A stretch of 64,000 nt of DNA from Opeltia flavorubescens (GCA_000442125.1 KE546980.1:434001-498000), one strand, 5' to 3'; shown: positions 12,074 through 24,120, counted from the stretch's first letter. Notes: generated by a model not told the origin, from the sequence alone. Numbers and translations: made by a program.

Positions 12074-13003
12074 ATGAACTATGCTCTCTCGGTGAGATTT
12101 CAGGCGTTGGTTATCATGTGGTAAAATAGGTGTGGATGGTAATGACAATGATGAAGTTTGGGGCTATCACAGTCATGCCTTACTCAAGTCGACGTATCTA
12201 AAGTTGATCAGCATTAGGAGCGTGGCTCAGGTATGCCGCTGTTCTGTCATGCTGGCTTCTGTATGCATCTGACCATAACATGTAATTTCAAAATCTAGTA
12301 GGAATCGCGCTACCCATTTTTTCATTCTTTCATTCTCTCAAGTCACTGAGAAAAAGCACCCCATGTACACCGGTGGTAAGTTGAAGATCATACAGATTCT
12401 GGCCCGCAACATCGCACTTCTCTTTGAGTCTAGTCCGCTAATTAGTGTCGGCTTCGACATTCATGTAAATCTCTCTCCTTTTTCAAGTTTCTGGGGATAT
12501 TTTTAAAATGCAAATTGCGAAAAGATGTTCCGTGTCTATTTATTCCTACGCCCAGGCACTTCACTCGGGCAAAAATTGAAGACGCAATGCCTCAGCCTAT
12601 GGAACGAATGCCATACGTAACAGGTTAAAGGACAAAACTTCAATTCTCAGCATTAACGAGACAGCTTAGCATTATCGTTTCTTTAAGCGGCCAAGTCATT
12701 CTACCTGCCAAGATTCAACTGCAGCACCATCGGGGTGAATAGAGGCGGTGTGCATCAAACCGGCCAATGAGTTCATCATCCACGTCGTACCTATCTCACC
12801 TCATCATGCACGTATCACCATATCCTTGATCCACAGGGCAGATTTTATGAAACTTAGCTACATGGTACACGGCCGAACGGTTCTGGTGGTCTTCGTCAAA
12901 CTATCATCATGGAGTAATCTGCTGCTCGATAATCTACATTTGTCCTTTGTCCTGGCTCATTCATCATTCTTGCCTTTTTTATCATCGCACTTGGCAGCTC
13001 GCT
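12074..13003. other. Intergenic region
   Basis: This 930-base stretch holds the 3' end of the CFEM-like gene and the promoter of the rhodopsin-like gene. A small open frame at 12748-13026 overlaps the real start in another frame and shows no recognisable product. Nothing else is supported. Confidence 0.4.
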
Positions 13004-14270
13004 ATGGTCCGGCGCAACACTGCTAACGATAATATTGATCGGCTGAGTGTATTTTTGATTGTGTTGACGTTCTTCTTTGCTTCCTTACGATTCATAATAA
13101 GGGCGAAGTCAAAATTATGCTTCGGTGCAGATGATATATGGCTCCTTCTCAGTCTCATAACATTTTACACCTATCTGGGCATCTTACTCTGGGGTGAGTC
13201 AAAGACTCTAGTCTCCTTGTTTACCTCTAGAGTCATGCTAATAGTTATATCGTAGCCAATGCTCATGGCTTCATCGACTACAACACAGACCCATATAAAA
13301 GAACACCTCGACTCTTGGTGAATGCCAAGGTATAGCTCTTTGGAATCCCAGCAAGCTAGTTGAGTACTGACGCCGAATATTAGCTACAATATGCTATGAG
13401 CCCGATCATTGTCTCTACGGTCGCCACAGCTAAGCTCTCCATCCTCAGCCTATACCGCAGGATCTTCTTCGTCACGGAGACCTTCCGGCGTGACAGCCTC
13501 ATCATTGGCATGGTAGTCCTCGGCTGTTGGATTGCCTCGGTCCTGGGTAGCCTATTGGGATGCTCCCCCGTTAGTGGAGGCTGGCGAGTAGACGTTCAGA
13601 GTAATTGCATCGACTTCGCGGCCTTTTTCCTTGGACTTGAGCTCGTGAATTGCATTCTGGACCTAGCTATACTTTGGCTACCGCTACGAATAATATCGGG
13701 TTTGCAAATGCCACTGAAGAGGAAACTTGAGCTGGCTATCGTGTTCACAATGGGGAGTCTGTAAGACTAAAGTGGCCTTGATCCGTCTCCTCCTGTATGG
13801 CAGCTGACAGTCTTAGTGTCTTTGTAGCTGGTATAGTGCGTATGGCGCTCATCTATCGAGCCAACTCTAACACTCGTACGTTCCTTCCTATAGACATGTA
13901 AGCCAACCCTGATAGCTCTCTAGTGTCATTTGCCCCGAACGTTACAACAACAAATGTGGAAAATGGTACTGCTATCATCTGCGCTTGCTTGCCTCTTTGT
14001 GGCCCCGTCTTGTCAAGAAGTACATACTCCTCATTGGAATCTCTTCTCAAGAAGCTGCGACTACGCTTTTCGAGGGGAAAACACTGCTCAAAGACTGGAA
14101 ACGATAGCGGAGAGCAGCTCCATGGAAAGAAAATACTGCAGAATACCTCACAAGAGACAGCATCCGACACAAAACTTTATGCAGGAATTGCAACCGTGAA
14201 TAATGCAGCGCTTCCCGACGATATGTCCAGCTGGACAAGATCTTTCAATGATTCTGGAGACATCGTTTGA
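13004..14270 (+). CDS. Fungal rhodopsin-domain integral membrane protein (seven helices)
   Basis: Five exons fit: 13004-13193, 13256-13329, 13384-13760, 13811-13875 and 13924-14270, giving 350 residues. Seven hydrophobic segments are seen: SVFLIVLTFFFASLRFI, DDIWLLLSLITFYTYLGILL, MSPIIVSTVATAKLSILSLY, SLIIGMVVLGCWIASVLGSL, FFLGLELVNCILDLAILWL, VFTMGSLLSVFVAGIVRMAL and VENGTAIICACLPLCGPVL. The family signatures are the LSILSLYRRIF motif, the GCSPV loop, the NCIDFAAFF motif before helix five and the CACLP segment before the soluble tail. Members are numerous in filamentous fungi and related to PTH11-like receptors, but ligands are mostly unknown. The tail is hydrophilic, without a kinase or G-protein motif I recognise. 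Confidence 0.85.
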
Positions 14271-14345
14271 ACAACTCCCATCTATAGCAAGAGGTATTAG
14301 CACATGGTGCTTACTCCATAGGATATACGCTTGATAAAAAGTCCC

Positions 14346-14367
14346 AAAGCAAAAGCAAAAGCAAAAA
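14346..14367. repeat. Short AAAAGC tandem repeat
   Basis: Three to four copies of AAAAGC sit between the convergent rhodopsin-like gene and the hendecad-repeat gene. Simple repeat with no further sign of function. Confidence 0.7.
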
Positions 14368-14465
14368 TCACGAACTTCCCATATCGATCTCTCACTTGAA
14401 TTGCTTCTTGCCATAATCTATAATCAAAGTCTTCGTGACAGCATGTCACAAGCCTCCAATTCTGC

Positions 14466-14878
14466 TTAACGACGAAGTTGAAACTTGACATCACTTGTCA
14501 ATCCTTTCAAATCTTTCACCTCTTTATCAATACCAAGAATTTGGGTTCCGAGTTCTTCCTCAAGACCTTTGATTTCGACGCTGACATCCTTTTCAAAACC
14601 TTTGATCTCAACGCCGAGTTCCTCTTCAGAATCTTTAATTCCAGTACCGAGGTCCTCTTCGAACCATTTAATTCCAGAGCCGAGATCCTTGATTGCACCA
14701 CGAAGCTCATTTTCAGCGTTGTCTAATTGACGGCCGATGAGGTACGCATTTCCGGCAACCCCGAACGCTGATAAAGCTGCGGGGTATATATATTTCACGA
14801 AGACTAACAAGTATATTAGCAGTGAAATTTATAATTGCATCTCAAGAACCCACAGCCATTGAGGAATCGTGTAGCCAT
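14466..14878 (-). CDS. Small membrane-anchored protein made of 11-residue coiled-coil repeats
   Basis: The main exon is 14803-14466. No in-frame ATG precedes it, but an acceptor (branch-like CTAAT, then TTGTTAG) at 14804 joins in phase to a short exon 14878-14854 starting ATGGCTACACG; its donor is a weak GTGGGT. This gives 120 residues. Residues 8-32 form a hydrophobic helix (YIYPAALSAFGVAGNAYLIG). About five 11-residue repeats follow, such as GIKWFEEDLGT, GIKDSEEELGV, EIKGFEKDVSV and EIKGLEEELGT. Hendecad periodicity predicts a right-handed or straight coiled coil, as in membrane-surface helices. I do not recognise the family. The body is well supported; the first exon is a proposal. Confidence 0.5.
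14511..14675 (-). repeat. 33-base imperfect tandem repeat coding for hendecads
   Basis: Five adjacent units of 33 bases code for the 11-residue repeats. The DNA copies differ by several substitutions each, mainly changing the position between the I-K and E-E pairs, so the array is diverged rather than newly expanded. Confidence 0.65.
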
Positions 14879-15771
14879 CAATTAAGCTTGTTGGGCATAG
14901 ACCCAAGTTGTCTGTATACAGTTGTAGAAATCTTGATATAGAGCCCACAATACTGAAGGATATCGTACTCATTGAATGGGAATTGTGTAACAATTAGTTC
15001 GTTCTGTGCTCAATCATGTTGAGAAACATCTGCTATATATAAAGACAAGAAAATGGAGCATTATAAATTAAAATTAGACCATGGTACCAAATTGTGGGAT
15101 ACATGCGCAATTCTAATGTAAATCAGACTAGTTGGGAAATCGGCATGCTCTTCAATTTGCTTGCTCCAGTCATAAACCACTAATTCCAGTCTTGGTTCTT
15201 GAAAATTTCAATGCATTTACCGACTTTGACGTCCTCTGAAAAGTCTGGGATTTGGGCAGCCTTTTCTTCGTCTTATCTATTCCATATCCGACGTGAGGCC
15301 ACGAGCATACATCGTGATATGTAAAAGAGATTCCAATCACTGGAACGGCAGCGATAATCTTAGATTGTCTCCCAGTGGTCGCGAAACCTCGAAACCTCAA
15401 AGTCAGTTTCGTTGATATCATAAAGCGACTATGAGTGACATATTTTGATTTGGTTGAGGGCAAGGATTCAGGTTTCCGGTTGACCAACAAGAGAAATCTG
15501 AGATATAAGGGTCACCCGCCACAGAGCATTAGTTCGCCTGATTTGCTCATTCATTGTACCCGCTAAGGACGATTGCGTTGTAGTGACAATATAGGTTTAT
15601 AAGGTGTATGTTGGTGTCAGGGGGCGTGATTGGGTGGAAAGTGGGGGTGTGGGGATCCTTTTCCAAGTATAATGGTCCAGCCAATTCAGCTTCTCGTATC
15701 TCATCTACATCACTTCTCACCTCAACTTTCTAGACTTTCAGCCGTATCTTTCAATTTATTGCGACACCGTA
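14879..15771. other. AT-rich intergenic region
   Basis: The stretch is AT-rich compared with its neighbours, notably 14880-15130. It should hold the promoter of the hendecad gene (minus strand) and of RO-10 (plus strand). A minus-strand frame at 15170-15490 lacks a proper ATG start and I do not support it. Confidence 0.4.
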
Positions 15772-16495
15772 ATGACCGGCGAGACGCACGAGATAACCGT
15801 CGCCACACTCGACGACCTTCAATACCGCCTACAAAGGCTCGAGTACTTTATCAGTGGAAGCGATGATCCTAAGAAGCCACTTGAGGCTGTGGTATCCAAG
15901 GGAAGAGAGCACAGCATCAATGCACGTCTTGCGAAGTTAGAGCGCACTTTGCATTCGATGAGCGAGAAATGGCCGGTTCTACAAGAGCTCCTACAACTCG
16001 GTGCGTGCATTATCACACCCAGGCAGGATAGCTATCTACCTCTGCTGTATCTGACACATTGGTGCAGAAGCCGCACATCCAAGTCTCTTTCATACGTCCA
16101 CATCTGATCCTGACGTAATCCCTTCGAACCTGTCAACGGAGGAGATTGCTGCAATTGTCACTGCTCACGCCCCAGCTTATCCTCTTACGGCCTCTCGTCT
16201 GACTTCAATCCGCGACATCAACATCCCATCGAGTAGCTTGTCAACATCACTCATAGCGCTACACCCGCGGTTAGCGAAGTTAGAGCAACTGCAGGATTCT
16301 CAGTCAAAAGAAATGGCAGAGTTGAGGGCCAGGAGCGCGAAGGCTGTACAGAGATGGTATGAATTGGGTGTGCTGGGGCAGGGAGAGTGCTGGGCGGATT
16401 GGGAAGGAAGGATGGAGGAGTGTGAGAAGAGGGTTAGAAGGTTGGAAGGAGGACGAAAAAGAGAGTTGGAGGACAGAGAGAGGTATCTAGTTTAA
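15772..16495 (+). CDS. RO10: Dynactin complex subunit of the RO-10 / p24 type
   Basis: Two exons, 15772-16000 and 16068-16495, give 218 residues. The protein is almost wholly alpha-helical with heptad patterns (LDDLQYRLQRLEYFI, INARLAKLERTLHSM, LHPRLAKLEQLQDSQ) and a conserved middle, TEEIAAIVTAHAPAYPLTASRL. This matches the fungal nuclear-distribution protein RO-10, equivalent to dynactin p22/p24 (Ldb18 in yeast). It sits in the dynactin shoulder and helps dynein move nuclei along microtubules in hyphae. The C-terminal helix carries WADWEGRMEECEKRVRRLE. Length is normal for the family. It stands alone, with no functional link to its neighbours. Confidence 0.82.
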
Positions 16496-17189
16496 GAACG
16501 ATATCTTTGGTGTTCATGGGTAGGGCTACTGGGACATGCGATTTGAGTGGCAAAGGACAACGGAATGAATCAGGCACATAATGGCTAAGGCACACACGTT
16601 ATGCAGTCGTTGAAAGGATTCTGGGCGGGCCGTTGTGCGGCAACGTGCAGCTCGGGCACTACATCAAATGCAAATCGGCAACATGGAGAATGGTAAGATT
16701 CGTGCTTCTGACCCGTCATTTCGGAAGTATGAGAGATTATTGCTGGGCTCTGAGAGGGTGCATTGGCGCAAGAAAGCATGAGCAGCGGGAAGGCACAGAT
16801 GCGGAACGAAGGCTCATCGGAATATGATATCGGATATGAAAATCTATGCCAGTCTACATGTCGATACGAACTATCATCAAGTCGGGTGAGAAAAGATATC
16901 GAAGGATGGAATCATGGTCCGTGCATGATGGGAGGCTAAATCTTTTTGACCGTTGTGTAACGGTCATTGTCGCAGTGTCGCATTGACCATTTCCTTCAGG
17001 ACGATGACAAAGGCGAACAACGCCGCGGCTTTTCATACAGTCGCCAGATTTTAATTCCTCAAACCTATCCAGATGGCCTTGAGTCTGACACAAGGAGAAG
17101 TGAATGAAATTATCAGGCGTCTCGCTGTCAACTTAGTTTTTAGGGAGATGAAGATTGAATGGTGGATGTTGCATTTCATCTTGCGTATG
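16496..17189. other. Intergenic region upstream of SHO1
   Basis: About 700 bases without a supported gene. Short frames on both strands show no domain. The right part should contain the SHO1 promoter. Confidence 0.4.
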
Positions 17190-17817
17190 GTGTTATAAAT
17201 TTAGTGGCTCGTGGCGCGTAGAAATCCAGTTGGGAATTACTACTAAGAAATTGGGGCCTTGCGGGCGGTTGAACAACGGGGCTAACCCTAGGCTTGTCCT
17301 CCGTCAACAAGAACACACACGACAGACACATCCCCTTTCCCTCTCTTGGAAAGCGCAGCCTCGTTCCCTAATTCTTCCTCTTCCCTGCAACAAGCCAACG
17401 ACTTCCGTTCGAATCAATCCGCAGAGACCCGCCCGACACGGAACCCCCTTCTCCTCCTACCCACTCACTCACCTCTGAACATCTTCAAACCCCACGATCT
17501 TCACCACGACCACTGACCTCACCTGGCCTCCAAACGTTGCTCTGGTGAACTAGACTTTCGAAGCACTGATTTGATCAGTGTTTCTGCCACTCATTTCCAT
17601 CCTGTTCAATCCTACCTGGCCCCTCCGCGCTTCTTGCGACTTTGCACCATCCACACAGCCTTTCGTTACTCCGCCGAAACACTTCAACAGCATCCGTCTC
17701 GTGATCAATAATAATAACAATTTCTTCATTTCTCTAATTACAGTCAACAACAACATTACCATCAGCGTCACCTAATTTTCTGACCCGGCAACACCGATCT
17801 CGGCGGATTGGAACTCC
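17190..17817 (+). promoter_or_regulatory. Probable long 5' leader of SHO1, free of ATG
   Basis: No ATG occurs on the plus strand across these 628 bases, where about ten would be expected by chance. From about 17280 the sequence is rich in C, T and A (ACACACGACAGACACATCCC, many CCTCC and TTCC runs), typical of fungal leaders. It ends exactly at the first ATG of SHO1 (17818). I infer a long untranslated leader kept free of upstream start codons. Confidence 0.5.
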
Positions 17818-19055
17818 ATGCCATCATACGGCAGTCTACACTCACCATCTCTCCAAAAGATGAACGGCAACATGGAAGGCACTGGTCGCAATCGCTTGGG
17901 CTTAGGTAGCGGAGCAATGAGTCGCTTTAGCTTTGGTATGCTGCGTGGTTTACGGCGTCAAGAACAAAGACTGAAATTTGGCAGGACATATCGTGGGAGA
18001 TCCTTTTGCGCTGGCGACAATATCGATTGCATATGTACGTTCTCGATGGAATTACACCTCTCACCAATGATCGATAGGCTAACTGGTCATCTCAATTGTA
18101 GCTTGCTTGGTTAATCGCTTTCGTGGCCTCGCTCATCGCGGACATTCGAGGGAAATTCCCCCACTTTGCTTGGTGGACAATCGCATACGACTTTTGCATC
18201 ATCGTTGGCATCACGGTAGTGATAGCGGCCGATGCGAGCCAGACATACCACGTGGCTGTGGGTATTACTCAATCTTATTGTGATGCCAGCGGCTGACAGA
18301 TAGCAGATCGTAGGCTTTTTGGCTACCGCTCTCGTCTACACCAGCTCTATCGTCAATGCGCTAGTTTACGACTCAGATGGTGCCATGGAGGCTGCTGCAG
18401 CTGGCTTCATTCTCCTTTCAATGGTCGCGGTACGCATATTTTCTGGCACAATAATGGACCCAGACTGATTTTTCTCTGATAGATTGTTTGGATCTTTTAC
18501 TTTGGCTCTGCCCCACAAGCAGCACACCGCAGCTATATCAACTCATTTGCTTTACACAAAGAGCAGCGTGGTTCAATGCGCAGTGGAAGGCCCATATCCC
18601 CACACTACACTGGCCGCCCTGAAACAACTCTATCCGGCAACCAACAACCGCAAATGTACACTTCAGCGCAACTCAACGGATTCGAGACATCATCACCGGT
18701 ATCAGGTTACCCAGGCGGCTTAGCAGGCCAACAAGATCGTAATGCCTCACAACCTCGCTTCGGCGGTCCCATACAAACATCACATTCACCAGCACAAACA
18801 CCAACCACTGCCGCAGCGCTAGGTGCGCCGACAGAACATCACGACCCTAGAAACGACGTCCACTCACCAACCGAATACCCATACCGGGCGAAGGCCATAT
18901 ACTCCTACGAAGCCAACCCGGACGACGCCAACGAGATCAGCTTCTCCAAGCACGAGATATTAGAGGTATCGGACGTGAGCGGACGGTGGTGGCAGGCGAA
19001 GAAAGAAAATGGGGAAACGGGCATTGCGCCGTCGAATTATCTGATTCTGCTATGA
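17818..19055 (+). CDS. SHO1: SHO1 osmosensor: four transmembrane helices and an SH3 domain
   Basis: Five exons fit: 17818-17935, 17985-18034, 18102-18257, 18307-18429 and 18483-19055, giving 339 residues. I chose the ATG at 17818 because no ATG precedes it for over 600 bases; a second at 17860 would give 325 residues. Four helices are clear: [57 protein letters not shown] and [19 protein letters not shown] flexible linker rich in Gln, Pro and Ser follows, then the C-terminal SH3 domain ([39 protein letters not shown]). Sho1 is the plasma-membrane scaffold of the second branch of the HOG pathway; its SH3 domain binds the MAPKK Pbs2. Every family feature is intact. Confidence 0.95.
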
Positions 19056-19867
19056 TCTTTATTGGGGAGGTCTGGCTGGCTGCTTGTTTCGGCGTCAACG
19101 GGGAAAGGGAGGGGGGCTTATATGTACGATTGGTCTTCATCATAAATTATGTCTGTTTTCTTCAGATTCAAGTCGGAGATTCGAGTTTGTGTTATCATGA
19201 GGGTACGATTACGCCTTTAGTCTTCCTCTTTTCTACCCCCTGCGGGACCGTCTTCCTGTCTATACCAATTCTCGATTGTTCTTTGTTCTTTACTAGACTG
19301 TTTGACGAGGATTTTATGGGTTCGTGTTGATTGATGGTTCAAGAGAAGAGTCCTCCATCGATCGGTATGTCGATCAGGAATATTAGCATACTTGCGAGAG
19401 AAGCCCTGAAGGGAGTGCAGGAATGAGGGGGATAGAGTCATAGTGGAGGGGTGTACATAAATGCTGGTATACTTTTTTTGAAACAGAGTGGGTGGTGAAT
19501 TGGAATGAAGACTGGATTTAAAGAAATGAGTATGGGCTGTGGGACTTTTTTCTAAGGGTGTTGTTTTCTATCGCTTCTGATTACTCAATCGTCCGCCATG
19601 TCCATTGCATCATTGTTGGTTCGTTGGAATGGGGGACGCCAGGGTATCTCATATAGTCTACAAGCATTTCCTCTTGCTTTCTATTGTGTCGATGTGGGGC
19701 TTGAAGTTCTCAACATAAGATTTATTTGAACACCATTCGTTTCGTTTTTCGAAAATATCCCTCTTGGCCAATATAGAATACATATATACACATGATTTCC
19801 ATGAACCGCTTTGCAGCATATCTCCTTTACATTCCCCAGTCTCATATCTCTCAAAGAAGTCACCAAC
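19056..19867. other. Intergenic region between convergent genes
   Basis: SHO1 and the GH12 gene converge here, so the 812 bases should hold both 3' UTRs. No gene or repeat is seen. Confidence 0.45.
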
Positions 19868-20727
19868 CTACGTACTCCCAATACTAAACTTCTTCGTCTC
19901 AAACCTCCCCTGCCCCACACTAACCTCCGTCCCCGCCTGCATACTCGTAACCATCAACCCCGCATCCACCCCCTTATTCTTCGTCAAATACCCAAAAAAC
20001 TCCATCAAATCCCCTCTAAAATCATTCACCTGTGCATCCGCAACAAAACTATACACCATGGTACCCGTTTGCTGGTTTTTCCCGCTGTAGAGTTTCCAGC
20101 TGGAGTTTGAGAGTTGGATGCCGGATGTGGGTGGGGAGGAGGAGTCGGATATTGGGGGCAGGCCGCCGAGTTGGGCGAGCCAGATCATGACTTCGTAGGT
20201 GTGCGGGTCGCCGGGGGTGTTGCAGGTTGGGTTTAGGAAGGCGTCGTAGGCGACGTCGGCGGTTGGGGTTGAGGACATTCTGTACTTATGGCATCAGTTT
20301 CACTCTCTTCAACGCTTCCATCACCATCATCATCAGAGAAAAGAGGCAAAGGGATAGTCACTCACGACCAGCTCCAGCTCGAAGGCATGGTTTTGAATTG
20401 GTTCAAGGGTTTGCAGGGCACTTTATCCTTGGCTTGGGTGTTGGCGTAGGATTTTATGGCGCTTTTGTCGCCGGACCAGTTGAAGTCGTTGCTCCAGGCT
20501 ACCGAGTCGCTGCCGGATGATGAGCCGATGGAAACACAGGAAGAGCCGCCGGGGATGGCGCCCCAGGCGTCGTTTTGCACTTCATAGGAGCCGGATGTGA
20601 TGGGGGTGTATTGATCGCAGGTGCTGGCTGAGCCATTGCCTGCTTGGCGGCGGAGGTTTTGGGAGGGAGCGGCGAGGATGGGGGATATGGCGGCGAGAAA
20701 GGAGAGGATTGAGGTGGAGGTATACAT
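19868..20727 (-). CDS. Glycoside hydrolase family 12 (endoglucanase or xyloglucanase)
   Basis: Two exons, 20727-20366 and 20279-19868, give 257 residues. A signal peptide (MYTSTSILSFLAAISPILAA) precedes a likely dibasic processing site (NLRRQ). The GH12 jelly roll follows: DQYTPITSGSYEVQNDAWG, WSNDFNWSGDKSAIKSYAN, then YEVMIWLAQLGG, which holds the nucleophile Glu, and the late GTEVSV, which holds the acid/base Glu. The length is normal. GH12 enzymes cut beta-1,4-glucan or xyloglucan in plant cell walls, and some act as elicitors of plant immunity. It lies alone. The second exon shows a sharp strand-composition change noted under findings. Confidence 0.92.
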
Positions 20728-22432
20728 TATGGTCTCTGATATTTAGTTTTGCGGTATTGGGAAATGCAGAAGTCAGAGACTGAAAGAATTCTTTGCTTTA
20801 AATATTAAGGGTAAGGTAGTAAGCGTGGGATAGCTGTAATGGCTTGTACAGATTCTTGGATCAATGAAAGGGACGGGGCATTATATGTCATGAAGAGGAA
20901 ATAGAGAAAGTATGTAAACATAGTAACAATGACGGAAGATGTCTGTTCCAGACGCAAACCAGAGGAAGGATTTGCAGTCCCAGCCTCCACATGATGGGGA
21001 GAGATACATCAATTCCGTGTCGATGGACGAGTACAAGGTCAAAATTCTTCTGGGCATGCCTGACGTCGGCGTTCCCGTATGGCAGTTGATTGTTTCAGGA
21101 GACCACGATGGAGGAGGCAAAGGATCGTCCATGTCTCGACCATAATCCGTGAGCGGGATCAAAACGTTTGGGTTACGAGTGTAAACATTCCCCAATCGGG
21201 ACATTGTGTCCGTGAAGGGTAAGAACTCGTTTGCCAGCCTTAAGGAAACGATGTCCTCTAAGCATATAAATGAATGATAGAAGGGATGGAATCGTTTTTC
21301 AGTTCAACGATAATGCATACGTGTGTTCTGATGTACAGAAATATATTGGTAGGAGACCTTTTCTGCAATGACATACAAGGCCAAGGGAAGGCTTAGGGGA
21401 CTGGTGGAAAAGCGTCAAACAAAATCTGAATCTCGATTTCCAGAGACGATGACCAATCAGAACAGGAAACTCCTTCGCAGTGGACGATCTTTTGACTTTC
21501 GAGTGGTTTCTTGAGACCAGTAATACATTAGCTTGAAGCAGGTACGCGGCTTCTGTACAGCCTCTGAGTGTCTCGGTCAGGGACGAATTCCAATAGTACG
21601 AGAATGTGAAAACCCGGAACACTGTCATGGTCCGGCCCTGACGAGGGGAATAGAGGGAATGACAAGCACGGGACATCGCAGGAGCTGATCTGTGTTGGTA
21701 CAAATTCTCCTGCCGCGATCCATTATTCTCCGCTCGTTTCCCGTGTGAAGATCCTCCACCTCGCTAAGCGGTCTCGCTGCTCACCTCACAAAAATGTCCT
21801 TAAAGTTGAAGGAACGTTAAAAACTTGTAGACAGTAATGAAAGTGCTGTGGGAACTGCCAGAGCCTTGGGCTGTAGCTAAATCTTATGCTATGTATCAGG
21901 GAAGAGATACCGGTGTACAGAAGTCGTCTCCATTCAAGGTGCGGAATGCATTCCACGTTATGATACAAATTCCGTACCTGCTCAAGACATCGTGAAACCA
22001 CCTTAAAAACCGCAGTCGTCTTGTCCTGGCAGTGCCTGATATTCGTCATCAAGGACCACGCGAAGACCTCGTGGAGCTTGAAGCTAGGATCTATTCAAAA
22101 TCCAATTTTAGAAATTCTTCCTCTTACTGAAGGATTCCATCATCTCAAGAGTCTAATCTTCGGGAACCGCGGGTCATCCACCTTGAGACCATTCTTAGCT
22201 TCCGATGTGTAGTTTGCCTGCACTACGTGCTTGAAGCGAGCGAGGCAATGTCGTGGAGCTTCGATGTATCGGCATTGACGGTCACCATACTGTTCAGTGG
22301 TATTCCAAGAAGTTGATCGCTAGAGACATGAGCCAACACCTGGGTTTCACCCTCGAATACCAGATGTTTCTTTAGCTTGATTCTTCTCTCGCAATACTGT
22401 AAGATCCCATGTCAACAGCAATATTCCAGAAT
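20728..22432. other. Gene-poor stretch of about 1.7 kb
   Basis: The left end is the GH12 promoter. Frames at 21299-21703 and 21786-22052 (minus) and 20939-21145 (plus) lack recognisable features or convincing starts. It may hold a non-coding transcript or a diverged gene, but I cannot support one. Confidence 0.35.
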
Positions 22433-23759
22433 CTATTCGACCCTGGTTGGAATCTTGATCTGTCCTTTCTTGCGATCTTGCGGTGGAACGCCATATCTAG
22501 CACCCACACCGGTTCTTGCTCGACCGTCCCGCCCCACACTCTCTACTTTGATGTTTTCGAATCTGAATTGCCACCGCGAATTCTCGACTTTTCGTGCAGC
22601 CGCTTCTTGTGCCGCCTGTCGTTCCCTCTTCGTATCGATGATTGCCTTCTCTTCTTTTTCTAGCTCAACCCGTCTTTCTTCCAATATGTCATCTCTGCCT
22701 CTGTTCTCTCGCTCTAACCTGGCCAGCTCTACCATCTCCGGATGAGGAATGCGATCTTCAGCGGGTAGGAGATCGCGAGCGAATACCTTGGCTGCCGATA
22801 CTCGATTGAAATGCATAGATTCCGGAACAGGGTGAAAGATTTGTGTTCTTGTGGCTGAATGTACAGGTAGATCGTTAATTGACTCGTGAGGGATCGGACG
22901 GGCGTTAGGATGCGGCGGCATGGGAGTCTTAGGCAGCATAGCATTGACGGCGCGAGCGTAGGGTGTTGCAAGCTTCTTTCCCTACGTAGAGCGAGATCGT
23001 GTCAGCTTGGTAAAAGTAAGAGGTTTAAGATTGACAAGATTGGTAGTTAATTTTCAGAGAGTTGTAATTTGTTTAAACAATAACCACGGTGTAGGTCTTC
23101 AAGACTAATCGAAATTTTGGACTCATCATTGCAAATGCAAGCTTTACGGCAATGCCGGTCTTATGCGCAGGGTGACAGTTGAGATTGAGATTTACCTCTT
23201 GGAGCCATTGATTCTCAACAGCTTTTAAACGGACGACAGCACCGACTCTCTGCATGGCAACTCCGTAGAAGGCGCTCACTTTTCGGACGCTCCAGCCTTC
23301 TTGACTGATCCTGTTGTATATTTGGTCTCGCAGCTCTTCACTCAGCACAGGCTGGCTCCTAAATTGGCGGTTCATGGGAAATGGCATGAGATCATCGGCC
23401 GTTTCTTTTGGAATCGGCTTTCCGCTGGCAATATTTGGCTCCAGCTGGTCTTGTCTGAGATTGGGTTCTTCCTCTGTCTCATCGGTATCCGGATCCGCAG
23501 TCGGAGCGGTTTGGCCACGGAGGCGGATGAGGTGACCTTGAGGATCATATGCGTTTAGGTAATTTGTACTGCCAGGTAGAGGATCTCTGAACACTGCTCC
23601 TGGGCCATTCAGCCAACGAAACATTGACTGACGAAGACGTGTTGAAGGGTGTGGAGTAGAGGAGAAGAGGCGTGATTGAGCTTTCTGTCGGCATCGTGAA
23701 CAGAGGGATGCGGTCGCAAACAGGGCCTGAAAATCGGAATACAGGATTCGAGGTGACAT
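22433..23759 (-). CDS. MRPS35: Mitochondrial small-subunit ribosomal protein mS45 (Bot1/Mrps35 family)
   Basis: Two exons, 23759-23196 and 22981-22433, join in phase 0 to 370 residues. The start MSPRILYSDFQALF leads into a basic, Ser/Arg-rich targeting region (CRQKAQSRLFSSTPHPSTR). Then comes the conserved core: RQSMFRWLNGPGAVFRDPLPG, LRDQIYNRISQEGWSVRKVS, YGVAMQRVGAVVRLK, and across the junction NQWLQEGKKLATPYARAVN. This matches the eukaryotic mitochondrial regulator / Bot1 family, a component of the mitochondrial small ribosomal subunit. The C-terminal half carries a charged helix (ERRVELEKEEKAIIDTKRER). It is nuclear-encoded and imported. Confidence in the family is good; the symbol follows yeast. 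Confidence 0.82.
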
Positions 23760-24120
23760 TGACGAAGTTGACTCAAGAGTCTTAGGAGGGAAAAGCTGAC
23801 CGTAATCGGACTGATTATAAGTGCAATAACAAGCAAGTGATTCAAAATATTTAATGTAGGGAAACACTAGCGTGCCAAGGCCACCCGGACCAAGCGATTT
23901 CACAGTACAGATGCACCAAGTTCCTTTGATTAAGGTCCTTTCACTATTTATGATTCTTAACAAGGTATTTCAGATTTATTTTAATTCAGTTCCCTAGACT
24001 GGGAATTGCATGTGGTAGCATGCTTGCTATTTCTTTGGATCTAACATCTATTCCATCAATTCAACTTCAGGAGTAGCTCTTGAATATCCAAGTCCCCTTC
24101 TTATCAGATCAGGAAGTTCA
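23760..24120. other. Short intergenic region
   Basis: Contains the mS45 promoter and the 3' end of the next minus-strand gene. A second minus-strand frame covering 24048-24239 overlaps the end of that gene and is discussed there. Confidence 0.4.

Noticed and set aside
15170-15490. 106-codon minus-strand frame
   Set aside because: Starts at TTG rather than ATG, and the first ATG leaves only a fragment without known features.
21299-21703. 134-codon minus-strand frame
   Set aside because: Non-ATG start and no domain or splice context.
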